DNA of 64,000 nt, from the NCBI GenBank assembly GCA_947095585.1, contig OX352764.1:71319536-71383535 (forward strand). Reading direction: 5' to 3'. Position 1 is the stretch's first letter; each line of letters opens with the position of its first letter. This stretch comes from Nephrocerus scutellatus (lineage: Eukaryota > Arthropoda > Insecta > Diptera > Pipunculidae). Of this stretch, positions 42,985 to 54,418 are shown piece by piece. Below the pieces are notes generated by a model. That model was not told the DNA's origin. It ran no database searches and worked only from the letters and a program-made list of their open reading frames with translations. The position numbers and the translations under genes were made by a program.

Positions 42985-45180
42985 CATATTTATTCTTTAA
43001 TCTAGACATTAAAACTGCCATTGTGGGGTATATATAGGGAAATTGTGGGGAAGCTTTTACCACAAAAGGCTCCAAAGCCTACTGAAAATATTTAGAAGCT
43101 GGATGGCATGGCAGATGTAGTAACAAACGTCATGAATCGCTCCTTCGTCGCTGCTTGCCCTGTTACAAAGCCTACGGGCAAGCAAAAATCAATAAGGTAG
43201 TCCGCAGAGTTAGGGACCTATCAGAAGGCATGTAGCATGTTTAATAAAGCCCGAAGGACGGGGAGGGCTTTTGTGTGGGACTCCTACAAAGACTACCTTA
43301 GAAATTATAAAATAAATCTGAGAAGGGTGAAAGGAATCCTTCGAGGCTGTTCTGAAAAAATATGTAAGGGAACCCAGAGACATCTCGCCTAAGAAATATT
43401 CTCTCTACAACTCCCACCACTCCAAGTTATTTGATAAAAGCGGATGGTTCATGGACGACCTCAAGTGGAGAATCCTTGGAGTTTCTCATTGAGACTCACT
43501 TCATTATTCAATTTGGTTAAGTGACTCAATAGAGACTAGTCATTACCAAGAATGCTACTTGTTTTACATGGGAGATATAGTGAATATAAAGTGAATCCAG
43601 TGAGCAATGATCGGCATTAAACCTTACAAATCGGGTGGCCCAGATGTGGTAATTCCTTCGAAAATTCAGACTAACTCGAAGAGTATACATGGTTGAAAGC
43701 AATTTTCACAGCATGCATAAAGCAAGCTCACTCTACAAGGAAATTGAAAAAAGTCAAGGGGGTTTTTATGCCGAAAATGTAGGATTATTAGCGCGGAGCT
43801 GGGAAACTCCATCACCAAAAGGTGTACTATCCGCTCTCCTATGAAACATGGTATTAAATAGGTTAGTGTTCAAACTAGATAGGGAAGGTATAAGAGTGAT
43901 TGCTTATGCTGATTATGTAGCATTAGCTGTGCCAGGGAAATACCTTAGAACGATAGGGAAGTTATGCAAAATTCCTTATCAATCGTTGCAGAATGGGCCA
44001 ACAAATGGGGTCTGGGTGTCAACCCGAATAAGATAGAGGTAGTCCTTTTCATCGGGAAACATAAAATTTCAACGATTGACCCGCATTGGCTTGGCTTGGA
44101 CAGGAAACTAAGCTAGAACTCTAATATCATAGACAAGGAATTTCAGACAACAATCCCCTACAGAGAAGGAGGGGATTCGAACCTGATTTGGAAACGGTAC
44201 CGTTCCTTACGAAAGGCTCTAAGCTAGACGACGGAGTAGAAGCAGGAATCTTCTGTAACAATCTGAAAGCAAAAAACTCTGTCCACCTCTTCTGTGACAA
44301 TCTGAAAGCAAACAACTTTGTCCACCTCCATGATTACTACAGCGAAAGTGATGGCAATTAAGGAGGTCATTAATTAGCTAAAGCATAGTGTATTATATTC
44401 AAAGGAGATTATCATTTATGTGGACAATCAAGGCTATAAAATCGTTAGAAGCGGTCTCACTGACATTCAGCCGTCATTCCTCTCTTAACGAGATGGGTAA
44501 ACAGTTCAACATAAGGAGCATTGGGTCCTGAATTACTCGGATGTGGAAGTAAATTGCAGAGCAGACAAGCTAGCTAGACGCATACTACTCTCCAGCTGCT
44601 AATGGAAAGGGCAGAGGTGAGGAGACCTATTGTGACACTGGAGGTTGTGCTTCGAGAAGAGGCGATAACAAACTAAAGCTGGAAAACCACCTACACTTAT
44701 AATATATTAAGTCATGTTGGCCAAAGCGGGACTTGAAGCGCTCAACTGCGCCAATCTTCCTACGAAGACGTGAACTAAAATCGATTGCCGAAATACTGAC
44801 ACGACACTATCTTCTAGGAAAACAGGCGAGAAGGATGGGTTTCAAATATAATGACTTATGCAGGACGATGAGTAGGACACAATAGAATATCTTCTTTGCT
44901 CCTGTGTGGTCTCCACCCAAAGCCACGCCACCATTATACCATATTTCTTCTGCAACGAAACAACTACCATACACATTAGTGTACAGAAGGCACACACACT
45001 TCGGTAAACGATTAATGAATAACGTCCCAGATATCAAAAATGGCAAAGCACGGAAAAACTAATGAGTCCTTTAGAAAGGAAAAGGTATAAGTTCCTATGG
45101 TAACACAAAAGACCGCTGCTGGCCTAAGTAAGCAATTGCTGCTATCACAACCTAAGCTAACCCAACCTATGTAAATATTT
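42985..45180 (+). mobile_element. degenerate RNase H-bearing LINE (LOA/R1-like)
   Basis: Very decayed, many stops. Recognisable plus-strand pieces: SFVAACPVT, ARRTGRAFVWDSYKDYLRNY (pre-RT linker), KPYKSGGPDVVIPSKIQT (RT fingers), VIAYADYVALAVPGKY (motif C with the second Asp changed to Tyr at 43914-43916), NKWGLGVNPNKIEVVLF, an RNase H part (VMAIKEVIN, IIIYVDNQG, DVEVNCRADKLARR) and a C-terminal GFKYNDLC, DTIEYLLCSC. The end is near acctaagctaacccaaccta, as in related elements. Probably an older relative of the 30-34 kb element. Confidence 0.65.
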
Positions 45181-47378
45181 TGTTTAAATGTAACATCTTC
45201 AAGCTTTACCAATAAGCTAGCGGCAAATATATTACCATATACATATATGTACTATGATAATTATTGATAGTAAATGTAATAATTACACATAATAATCATT
45301 TATTTCGTTTAAGTACTCCATCAAAATACAACACAATATCCTGAAAAGTCATCGCTCCTTTTATGAAGCACCTTATTATGATTATTTATTGTAACGATTC
45401 CCTACGACAGACACCGACACCCTTTCAGTTAAGTTTATTAAAGTTGAGTGAGTAGACAACATAATCCTTATGAAGTAGGTATATGTTTAGTGATTGCAAG
45501 ACACAATGCAAAATGTACTCCTATTCACCCACAATAAACGATATAGCAGGTAGAGAACTATATAAATTCTCACAAACCATTGTTCTATGAATGCTAGGTA
45601 ACGATTGCGATACCCTTTACCAAAACTAAACAAACAAATATAATCAAGATTGTGGTTGGAGCTATTAAAATGTCTATAACCTACTTTAGAATTTTGTATC
45701 TATTATATCTATAAAGGAATTGCAAGGAATTTTAGTTTTTGCTTCTGATTGGTCCACCCCATTTGTATATTATCTACTTACTTCGGTTATATGCGGTGTT
45801 GAGAGTTTGAGTTAGAGTTCTGTTTAAACTTAGACCTGAGTATTTAAGCACATTGCTTTAAAAATTGAAGTTGGGTTAAGATGGTATGTATATTTAAAAA
45901 ATAAACAAAATTTCCACTTAACTTCCTGAGCCAGTGTTGTGGAGTCGAGTCGAGCTCATCTGAACTCGACCCAGGTGTCGAAACATAATTCTAGCTGGCT
46001 TTAACCCCGCAATTGAACGTAGTAACTGATATAACTCGCCCAGCGTAAATTCATCGTTTTATTTTTAAAAGTACATATTTAAATTTTTAATTCCAAACCT
46101 AAATCAAAGGATACAGTTCAAATTACAGAATATACTAGAAGAAGGGATAATTGGAACATACGAAAGACAAACACATGATATCACGTTGCAATCATTCAAA
46201 GAAAAAATGTTATTAAAGGGGTAATACATCTGTGACATAGCTTGATGATATGAAGCGTCAATTTATTTTGCATTCTATCTCATAAGGTGAAGTTGACAAT
46301 AACAAATGCACCACGAAATGACGTGTATACAGATAATAGGAATAACTTTCAGACGCATCATTCGGGAGAACACACTGGAAGTATGGTCTATTTTACATGC
46401 GTCCTTCAAAATGGCCGCATTAAAATACGAGTATTGCGCATCAATCATCTCATACAAGTTGGGGCTTTTTCTTTTCACACAATAAAGTAATTTTTAGCAA
46501 TGTTTATAGCTGCTAACGCCTTTCTTGCAACGAAGTTATAGCAATGTTTTTAATTAATAATAATGAAATTATAAAGGTCTCGCTACTGATTAAAACTAAA
46601 GTTACTTAAACATCGTTATTTTTGCCTCTACTACCCAGTGGATCGCTTGCTCCAAATGTCATTACTATATTGCCTTAGAAGAGTAAGTTAATATTAAAAT
46701 CAAACTTATCTTCGTGTGGCTTAGAAAGAGTAAATCTTTTAAAAAATACTTTAAAATATAAAGGATCATTAGATATTGACATTAAAAATACCTTGTCATT
46801 GCTGACGTGTACTGAGCAGGGTTGACTGGTGTATAGTGATTTTTTAAAACACTGCACCTTGACATAGACTGTTATCTAAAATATTATATATCCTAGTAAC
46901 TTCACGTGTGAAGAGTGGTTAGAGAAAGGTTAAAGTAGTTTTAAAGTATATAAAAACAGACTCTTTTGAAAACTTATTAAAGAAAAAATTAAAATGAAAA
47001 ACCGAACACTAAACAGCGATAGTGACACATCAGTTAAAAGTGAACCATGTGGGAGAGCAAGAAAAGTCCTTTTAACAAAAACATATGTAGTAAGAGTACA
47101 TTCTTGTACTTTGAAGCACTGCACAAAGTTAAAGATCGTGGAAAGAGACAAATAAAATCTTATTCTATGGCACAACTTCGTTTTGGCTTCATGCTCGATT
47201 TGGCATGCTTTTTGTAGTAAAATTTCATTGAGAGTTATTTTGTAGCAGAATGCTTCCGCATCATTTCATTCTTTTCTCTACATTCATACTATACGCTTTC
47301 GCTGCCATATAACATATCGCATGTGGATGTGATGTCATTGAGTTACAGTTAAAAAAACTATTATTTGTAGGGGTAAAG
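45181..47378. other. no recognised feature
   Basis: 2.2 kb of AT-rich sequence. Overlapping 67-codon frames on both strands at 46275-46490 carry no motifs. I found neither gene nor repeat shared with the rest of the window. Confidence 0.5.
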
Positions 47379-47387
47379 TCTTTAAAA

Positions 47388-47659
47388 GTGGGCGCCGTGG
47401 CCCAGTGGAAAAGCGCATGGCTACTAAGCAGGGTTTCGTGGTTCGAATCCCAGTAACATCAAAAGTATTTTTCACGGTGTCCCACCTCTTGCTAACGGGT
47501 GACAAACGTTCGCCGTTCGGATCCGGCCTTAAATTGTAGGTTCTTTCTATTTGTGTCCAAAAATATACATGCGCAACACAAATGGTCGCGAGAAGCTAGG
47601 CCTTGGATAAAGGTCGCAAAGGTCTGTCGCACCGAATATTATTATTATATTTATTAAAC
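47388..47659 (+). mobile_element. tRNA-derived SINE, copy 5 (full length, reference copy)
   Basis: Head gtgggcgccgtggcccagtgg (box A tggcccagtgg), 31 bases later ggttcgaatcccagtaac (box B ggttcgaatcc), i.e. an intact internal pol III promoter spacing. The body has tttttcacggtgtcccacct, ttaaattgtaggttc and aaaatatacatgcgcaacac, with 3' end gtcgcaccgaatattattat. Perfect 9-bp duplication tctttaaaa at 47379-47387 and 47660-47668. About 270 bp. The best copy in the window from which to define the family. Confidence 0.92.
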
Positions 47660-47714
47660 TCTTTAAAAACCTATTTGAGTTTATTTAAACACTAATGCTA
47701 AAGTACTCGTAATA

Positions 47715-47995
47715 TAAAAAAACAGCCCATAAAAATTAAAATTTTGTTTGTTTGTTTGTCTTATCGATGAAATTTTAACTCACTTCCCAAAGTCTGATTT
47801 TATTGGAACGTTGCACACATGTGTATTTCCGGTGATAACACCTTCTATTAAAAGTTGGAGCTTCAAGGCCGAGGGGTGCCCATATAAATTTTTTAAAAAC
47901 TAACCCGAGTTTCTTCAAGTTTTATACACATGTGTATCTCCGATTAGTAACACATTTTGCCAAAATTTTGGAGTGATCGGGACCCCGGGTCTTTA
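47715..47995 (-). mobile_element. Helitron-like repeat, rearranged copy G
   Basis: Begins with the family 5' end in plus orientation (aaaaaaacagcccataaaaa), but the interior is in minus orientation: ttttaactcacttcccaaag, cacatgtgtatttccgg, then tttcttcaagttttatacac. It stops at atcgggaccccgggtc against a LINE fragment. An internal inversion or two abutting fragments. Confidence 0.6.
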
Positions 47996-48355
47996 CCTAT
48001 CTAGTAAGAATAGTATATCCTTAGTTGCAGAGTTTTTCAAATCCGCTGTCGAGCATATTTCCTTATGAAAATTACGTCTCCTAACCAAAGTAATGCTGGG
48101 CATTCGCAGAGAATATGCTCAGATGACTCATCATCTTCCGAGAAGAACCTACATTCTGTCTCTGAGGTCTGAGCCCACACCAATTTTGTTAAGGTGACTC
48201 CGCAAGTCCCACCGTCTCACCAGCTTCCTAATGCTATCCCTATTTAGATTAAGGATTTCCTTATATGAAAAGCGCCTGATATATTGTTTGGATTGCCTCA
48301 GGACCTTGCGCTCACAAGAATTTATCCTTTTTCAGGCCCAAGACCGCAGATTCCA
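47996..48355 (-). mobile_element. LINE C-terminal fragment (R1/LOA-like)
   Basis: Minus reading, in shifting frames, gives LRSHLNKIGVGSD, an HILCECPAL-equivalent (gagcatattctctgcgaatg) and a VIFIRKYA block, typical of the cysteine/histidine C-terminus of RNase H-bearing LINEs. Degenerate. May belong to the same old insertion as the RT piece at 49000-49180, separated by the repeat at 48360-48600. Confidence 0.5.
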
Positions 48356-48359
48356 AGCC

Positions 48360-48600
48360 AGCCCTTGCAAGTTATATATAAAAATGAAACTTTGTCTGTA
48401 TGTCTGTTCACGCATAACGCGAATACCGTTCATCCGATATAGTTGAAACTTTGTGATGTGGTGGGGACGGTTGGGTGTGGTAATGATGTTTAGGGGGTTG
48501 ACATGGTGGTTGGCTTGACTCGATGATCGTGCATTTTATATATATATATATATAAACTTATTGCCAAGGGACAACTTACTGAATGACTTGCGCCACGTTA
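48360..48600 (+). repeat. unclassified repeat with (TA)n
   Basis: aaaaatgaaactttgtctgt, tgttcacgcataacgcg, ggtggggacggttggg, then a (ta)9 run at 48537-48555 followed by aacttattgccaaggga. The last string occurs in reverse inside the Jockey-type LINE at about 11140-11160, also next to an AT run, so this is the end of a dispersed element. Confidence 0.45.
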
Positions 48601-48999
48601 ATAAGGTGGGCTAACCCTTTAGTAAAATTAAAATTAATATAAACATAATACTAATAATAGTGCTGATATATATGATGAGGAGAAGGAGGGTATCGCAAGG
48701 ATGGTATTAAAGGGTCTTGGTAATCAGAAGGCATGAGGGGAAGGGGGGTACTTTGGTGTGGGTAGATAGGCAACGCTAGGTTTTTCTGCTAGTATTTGTA
48801 TAAAATAAGGAAAAGTAAATTCATTTGGTCACTTCTAAATCTGACGCCATACAGGGCAAATGCTTTTGTGTAAACATTCACCAGACAACACGCCGGGCTA
48901 TTCAGGAAGATAGAATGCAACAAGTTCGGACTAGCTAAAGGCTAAAGTAAAGGTAGCCAAACTGGCAAATATATTACAGCAACGTTGGAATGTCACCCC
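48601..48999. other. no recognised feature
   Basis: Nothing supported. Confidence 0.4.
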
Positions 49000-49180
49000 A
49001 ACTTTACAAGCTAACTAGGCCTATTGCCTGATTTGGGGATAAATATCACATTTACCTACCTCCAGGTAGTAGGAATGTACCCCAAGTTGTAGCCGGCTCT
49101 AAATAAAGCAACCCGGTAGGATGAGATAGATTGCCTTCTGAAGAAGCGCTGGAAAAAATGTATATAGCCTTGACTTTTGA
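49000..49180 (-). mobile_element. RT fingers fragment (LOA/R1-like)
   Basis: Minus reading gives an LLQKAIYLILPG block, then AGYNLGYIPTTWR and VNVIFIPK-like, equivalent to the 32285-32400 part of the LOA-like element (compare tgtagccggctctaaataaa with tgtagctggctttatagag). Short and frame-broken. Confidence 0.5.
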
Positions 49181-49254
49181 CTTTTAAGTAAACCTTAACC
49201 TTGTTTATAAAAATGACAGAACTATTTGACCTTCACAAGAATTTTTTATTTTTT

Positions 49255-50022
49255 ACATTATTTTTTTTATAATTTGCGAAAAGGGCGTGGAACAGCGTGG
49301 GCGTAAAGGAAAAGGAGAAGAAAAGAGGAGATGTCTATAAGCTTGTGTTTTAAATGCCTGTGGATCATAGTGATATGGAAAGACAGAGCTCGGCAGTGCA
49401 TTCCACATACGTGTTGTACGGCTGAAGAAATAATCCCTGAACTAAACTGTACGTCCGAAGATCGGCTTAAGGGTAAACTTATGAGCATTTAGAGCGCCAC
49501 GAGTACTGCGGTTGAATTCAAGGAGAGGTGACATGCAACTGGCTATTTCTCTTGAGCACCGCTGGTAGAAGAAGCGATAAAACAGTAACAAGCAGGAAAC
49601 GTTCCTGCGGTGTTCAAGCGAATCTATTGATTTCGCAATGTTTTCGTCACCGATAAGTTTTATCGCACGGTTTTATATTCTATCTAGCTGATGCAAAGTA
49701 GTTTTAGGCGCACCAGACCAGATATGACAATTAAATTCAAGTTTAGGGCGAATAAAAGCCTTGTAGGTAGGATTTAGGGTTCATTTAGACGACAGGAGAC
49801 AGCATTGGGTTTTGGAAGCATTAAATTCTACTCGATTGTTTTCTCCCTATTTTATTATGCTGTCTAGGTCAGAATTTAACGTACTTAATTAACATACGAA
49901 GTTATTTGAGTTCCACATGAGAAGTGGAGGGACGTTCCTCAAAATTATATGAGAAGCTGAGAGTTCTGTCGTCAGCGAAAGAGTGAATTGGAATAGAAGT
50001 CACAGATAAGAGATCATTAATA
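49255..50022 (-). mobile_element. Jockey-type LINE, 3' half (split by Helitron-like copy H)
   Basis: Minus strand: FINDLLSVTSIPIHSFADDR (motif C) at the right in frame 49902-50084, thumb, then the 3' part with HVCGMHCRALSFHI in a shadow frame and the family C-terminal block (ctcgtggcgctctaaatgct, inverse of 49490). The 3' end is at 49260 (aaattataaaaaaaat). One older insertion together with 50857-51296. Confidence 0.8.
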
Positions 50023-50856
50023 AAAAACAACCATAAAAATTTAAATTTTTCGTGTAAATTCTCTAATTGATACACAAAGTGCAACGGGAGCCCCCCTTAT
50101 CCTGATCACTCTAAAATTTTTACAAAAAGTGTTTCCATTGGAGATACACATGTTTATAAAATTTAAAGAAAATCGGGAAAATGTGGAAGCCCTTCGGCCT
50201 TGGGGCCACGTCACCATTTTTACAAAAAGCATTGCCCATAGTATTAAACATGTGTGTATAAAATTTGAAGGAAATCAGGTTAATTTTTAAAATTTTTAAT
50301 TTTCCGTCACCGAGGCGCGATCACGCCCAAATGTTTACACAAAGTATTGTCCGTCGGACATACACTCGCATATACAATTTTAATGTTTATGCAACTTTTT
50401 TTACAAAATTTGTATTGGTGCCCCCCGACCCCGGGGCCCGATCACTACCAAATATTTACAAAAAGTGTTGTCCATCGGAGATACACATGTGTATAAATTT
50501 GAAGAAAATCGGATATTTTTTTTTATAAAATTTGTATGGGTGCCCCCCGACCCCGGGGCCCGATCACTTCCAATTTTTTACGAAAAGACTTTTCCATTGG
50601 AGATACACATGTGTATAAAATTTGAAGAAAATCGGGTACTTTTTGTAAAATATTTGTATGGGAGCCCCCCGACCCCGCGGCCCGAGGATCCCCAAATTTT
50701 AATAGAAAGTGTTGTCATGGTAGATACATATATGTGCAAAATTTCAATAAAATCGGGCTTTAGAAAGTGGGTTAAAAATTGATCACAAGATTTGGTGTGC
50801 CAGCCAGCCAGCCGGCCGCCACGGGCAAGTGAAGTTAATATAGAGAATTTAAAAAT
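50023..50856 (+). mobile_element. Helitron-like repeat, copy H (clean insertion)
   Basis: Runs from aaaaacaaccataaaaattt to tatagagaatttaaaa. The tandem units are unusually regular at 50335, 50460 and 50582 (tgttgtccatcggagatac, ccccccgaccccggggcccg), about 120 bp each. The host Jockey-type LINE stops at cattaataaa and resumes at aaaatgataaagagtg, matching its relative at 13275-13297 across the gap. So both ends are defined and there is no target duplication beyond the A-run, as expected of rolling-circle transposons. Confidence 0.85.
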
Positions 50857-51296
50857 GATAAAGAGTGTTTAAAAATGTTGAGCGGTCCAAAAGATAGCTT
50901 CTAATCCAATGAAGCAGTTTTTCATTGACTCCATAAGCACGTATTTTACCAATAAGAATGATGTTTGTGATTGCATCAGCGGTGGCATCCACGTTGCTAT
51001 CGCGAAACAATAGCGACCAGTTAATTCTCCCAAAGAAGTTGTTAAGGCCGTCCCAATTGGCTTTCTCGTATTGCCATACTGTTTTTTTGGGAGTTTTTTT
51101 CTCTAACTGCGTGGTTTATTAACGAGAAATTAGCGGATACAGCACAATGGTCAGACGAGCATAGAGGCGATAATACATTGACGGAGTAATTATCAGGATG
51201 AGAGGTAAGGAACAAGTCAAGGGTGTTTGCGGAATGATTTGCAATGTCAGGCAAAGCTAAATCACTGTTTGGAATGATGTCCATGATATGGCGAAG
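50857..51296 (-). mobile_element. Jockey-type LINE, endonuclease C-terminus joined to RT
   Basis: Minus frame 51042-51440 reads LPDIANHSANTLDLFLTSHP and PLCSSDHCAVSANFSLI, the endonuclease end with its SDH catalytic motif. About 60 residues later it runs into KIRAYGVNEKLLHWIRSYLL, an RT block just before motif B. So the RT fingers and motif A are deleted. After RDRSTF-like sequence the Helitron-like copy H begins. Confidence 0.75.
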
Positions 51297-51720
51297 CAAT
51301 GCGATCAACTTAAACACCAAACCGCGACTGTTCCGTTCAATTGTTGATTCTGTGCAGTTGTATCGGTGCAGCACTTGGAAGGTGATCGCTACTATCATAA
51401 AAAGTTTACAAACGTTTGTAAATAGGTGCCTACGGAACATCTTAAGGGTTTTCGGGACTAACCGTATCTTTAACGAACATGTTTACCATAGAACGGGTCA
51501 GGAAACAATAGGCACAACCATCCAACGACGGAAGTGGCAGCGGACTGGGCAGGCACTCCGAAAAGGCGACAGTTCCATTGCAAACTACGCAAGGCAATGA
51601 AATCCGTTATCTCAGGATTGTAGAAGAACGGGTCGTGCGAAAAATACATGGCGCAGAACAGTTGAGGAGGAGTCACGGCAATTGGGGAAGAGTTGGAGAG
51701 TGTTTGAAATTAATGATTAA
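51297..51720 (+). mobile_element. LINE C-terminal fragment (different family)
   Basis: Plus frame 51244-51600 from about residue 19: LFRSIVDSVQLYRCSTWKVI, SLQTFVNRCLRNILRVF, HRTGQETIGTTIQRRKWQR, TGQALRKGDSSIANYARQ. After a stop at 51598 the same reading continues RRTGRAKNTWRRTVEEESRQ, LGKSWRVFEIND. This is the C-terminal tail of another LINE family; the RT proper is absent. Probably a 5'-truncated insertion in the minus-strand Jockey-type element. Confidence 0.7.
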
Positions 51721-52004
51721 GAAAAAGGCAAAAAATTGATATTGGTATACATATTTAATTGTGTCGTTATAGTGTATATAAAGTATTAAATTGTTATTTC
51801 TTGCCAGAAGCTAACTTGCGACGTCAAAAGCCAAAGTAGAAGAGATCAAGAAAAGGAAGTTAGCTGTCAAAGCAACCAATAGTTTTTTTAGGTGCTGAAC
51901 GCACTTGACTTATATTAAGGTGTCCGTAAGGAATGTTGCCTAATCACGAACTTCTTTGCCGTCGGTAAGTGGAGCGACCAGAAATCCCAAACAGAGAGAG
52001 CTGA
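51721..52004. other. no recognised feature
   Basis: Nothing supported; may be the 3' untranslated part of the preceding LINE fragment. Confidence 0.4.
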
Positions 52005-52275
52005 AGCTCATTGCCAAGAACCGCACGCGATGGCGCGTAGGCGTAGTAGAGGCCCTAGGACCCACAAGAGAATATATGACATAAGTAAGTAATTGGAACA
52101 TTGGTTTGATTGAGGCAAAAGTTTAAACGCAACATCACTATGGACAAAAATTGTGAGCCCGCGTCCGGGGGAAAATAATGGCACTAAGCTATACCCAGGC
52201 AGATTTACATCCAAAGTATCAGAATTCTCACATACTTGAGTTTTTCTCAGTGCCAGAATTGTGGATATGTACATA
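52005..52275 (-). mobile_element. LINE endonuclease N-terminal fragment
   Basis: Minus frame 52008-52274: TLDVNLPGYSLVPLFSPGRG, LTIFVHSDVAFKLLPQSNQC, typical of the first third of a Jockey-type endonuclease (GY.lvr..R.GGG..ifV). Plausibly the missing N-terminal side of the endonuclease at 51042-51296. Confidence 0.65.
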
Positions 52276-52574
52276 TGTAAACAAAGCGAAAAAATTCGTT
52301 TTCAGCCCACGTATGTTGGTGAGATCCACTCTGAAACTACACATAACTATATAACATAAACACACAAAACACTACTTACCGCTTCTTTTCACCGAATGTA
52401 TGTAATGGATGTCTCGCAATGGATTTTTGACACAAATTGTCGCCTTCATGACAAAATGAGTCAAATCACCAGAAGAAACAAACACTCAAAATCCGTTATT
52501 TGATTGCTTAAGAATTAGATCATCACACTGCCGCATGCATAACATACAACAGTTATAGTTCACTGAATTTGCGC
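52276..52574. other. no recognised feature
   Basis: Nothing supported. Confidence 0.4.
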
Positions 52575-53490
52575 ACATCATGCATGGTGTACCGAAGGGA
52601 TCTGTTCTTGGTCCCATCTTGTTTTTAATATACATTAATTCTATATTTGATCTTCCTTTACTGGGTAAAATCACAGCCTTTGCGGATGACCTTGGAATTG
52701 CATTTAATTCAGTAAACTGTTTTAATTTGGTTGCTGATATAAATCATGATATCCACCTATTAAGATAATGGTTCGCTAAAAACCAATTAATTTTCAGTAA
52801 TAAAACTAAATTAATGTATTTCCGCCTCACCCCACATGATTCACCTCTTTGTGAAATCGTATTTCATTCCTCTGATTGCTTGCGTCACAAATTATTTATT
52901 AGTAATTACATTTCACATGGTTCTAATGCAACCTTTGTAAATGCTCAGGTATGCAATACAAAGTGCTTCGGAGTTGAAAACATAAACACTTTTAAATGCC
53001 TCTGTGTTACGTTCGACAAAAAATTCAGTTGGTCTGAACATATCGAAAACTTAAAAAAATATTTATTTTCAGTGCCTCGATACTTTAAACGTCTTCGAAA
53101 TTATTTAAATTTAATACCCTTAAAGCAATTTACTATGGCCTTTTTCATTCTAAGTTACAATATGGAATAATCTGTTGGGGAGGTGCGTACTGCAATTAAA
53201 TTCAGCAATTGGCTGTACTGCAAAAGTGTGTTATTAGAAATATTTGTAACGCGAACCGTTTAACTCATTCAATGGAGTTTTTCAGATCGCTGAAAATACT
53301 ACTTTAAAAAAACACTGAAAGTTTCATTAGGAGAAATGGTTTTTATAGGTAGGTCTAAATTTACGTAGCAACTCAGGCTTTGTAGTAAATGTTCCTTCAT
53401 TTTATACAACATTATTCAGTCGATTATATACCATCGTATCTTGTCGATTATTTAACAAGCTTCAGGAAGCATACGAGTCGTTAGAAAATT
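52575..53490 (+). mobile_element. CR1-like LINE, RT motif B to C-terminus
   Basis: Related to 39640-40600: HGVPKGSVLGPILFLIYINS, ITAFADDLGIAF (motif C) in frame 52580-52768, then KTKLMYFRLTPH, NTFKCLCVTFDKKFSWSEHI and a C-terminal LFNKLQEAYESL near 53450. 5'-truncated before motif B. The right end is at the T-run where Helitron-like copy I begins; weak continuation (FLNKI) may lie beyond it at 54412. Confidence 0.75.
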
Positions 53491-53500
53491 CCTTTTTTAA

Positions 53501-54418
53501 ATTCTCTATATTAACTTCACTTGCCCGTGGGTCGTCGGTCGTCGGTCGGTCGTCGGTCGGTCGTCGGTCGGTCGTCTGTCGTGGATTCTTGCGATCAATT
53601 TTTAACCCACTTCCCATGGCCCGATTTTATTGAAATTTTGCACACTTGCGTATTTCCGGAGACAACACTTTCTATTAAATTTTGAGGCCCCTCGGGCTGC
53701 GGGGTCGGGGGGCTCCCAAACAAAAATTTTAAAAAATTTACCCGATTTTCTTCAAATTTTACACACATGTGTATACCCAATAAACAATACTTTTTCGAAA
53801 ATTTGGTAGTGATCGGGTCCCGGGTTCGGCCGCAAGGCCCTTATACATTTTTTAAATATCTGTACTGGCATCAGATATTCGTCGCCCTTTATGGACTGTC
53901 TGCGGTGTGTGCTGCGCAGTCGGCTGCGCTGCATGGTTTTGGTGGTGGTGGAGAGAGAGAGAGAGAGAAATCTTAGCGCACGCACAAATGAACCCAGCAA
54001 ATGAAACGAGACATACATGTTTTATGCTTACTTCAACTTACATTTAAATTATATACTGAATTGTATTTTTATTGATGTTTTTTTTTTGTTGTCGATATCA
54101 ACTTACAGATAGAACAACAAGTTTTCACAATATTCTGTCATTTGGCGTTTTCATAAATTAGTTCAGAGCAGTAAAAGAGTTCTCAAGATAAATGTTCGTG
54201 TTTCTTATTTGCTCAGAGTATGAGCGTGCTCTAAGTGCTCAGAATAAAATGATCTGAGCTTTTTCAATTTTAACATCTGATGTCAAATGTTTGTTTCGAT
54301 GATTTTCTTCTACAATAAAAAAAAAATGGCCCAGGATCGAGGGGCTCCCATATCAATTTCTGCGATTAGAGAATTTAGATGAAAAATTTTAATTTTTATT
54401 GGTTGTTTTTTTTTTTTA
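53501..54418 (-). mobile_element. Helitron-like repeat, copy I (young, inverted twin of copy C)
   Basis: Minus-strand copy: 3' end ttaaattctctatattaact at the left, a gtcgtcggtcggtcgtcggt tract, then the units, the gagagagagagag run at 53954 and the 5' end tttttattggttgttttttt at the right. Along about 900 bp only scattered single differences from 14885-15778 are visible. Inserted at a T-run in the CR1-like fragment. Confidence 0.85.

Noticed and set aside
46275..46490. Overlapping sense/antisense 67-codon frames
   Set aside because: No motifs on either strand; chance overlap.
47391..47470. Functional tRNA gene
   Set aside because: Box A and box B are present, but the sequence continues as a repeated body with an ATT tail and a target duplication, so it is a SINE head.
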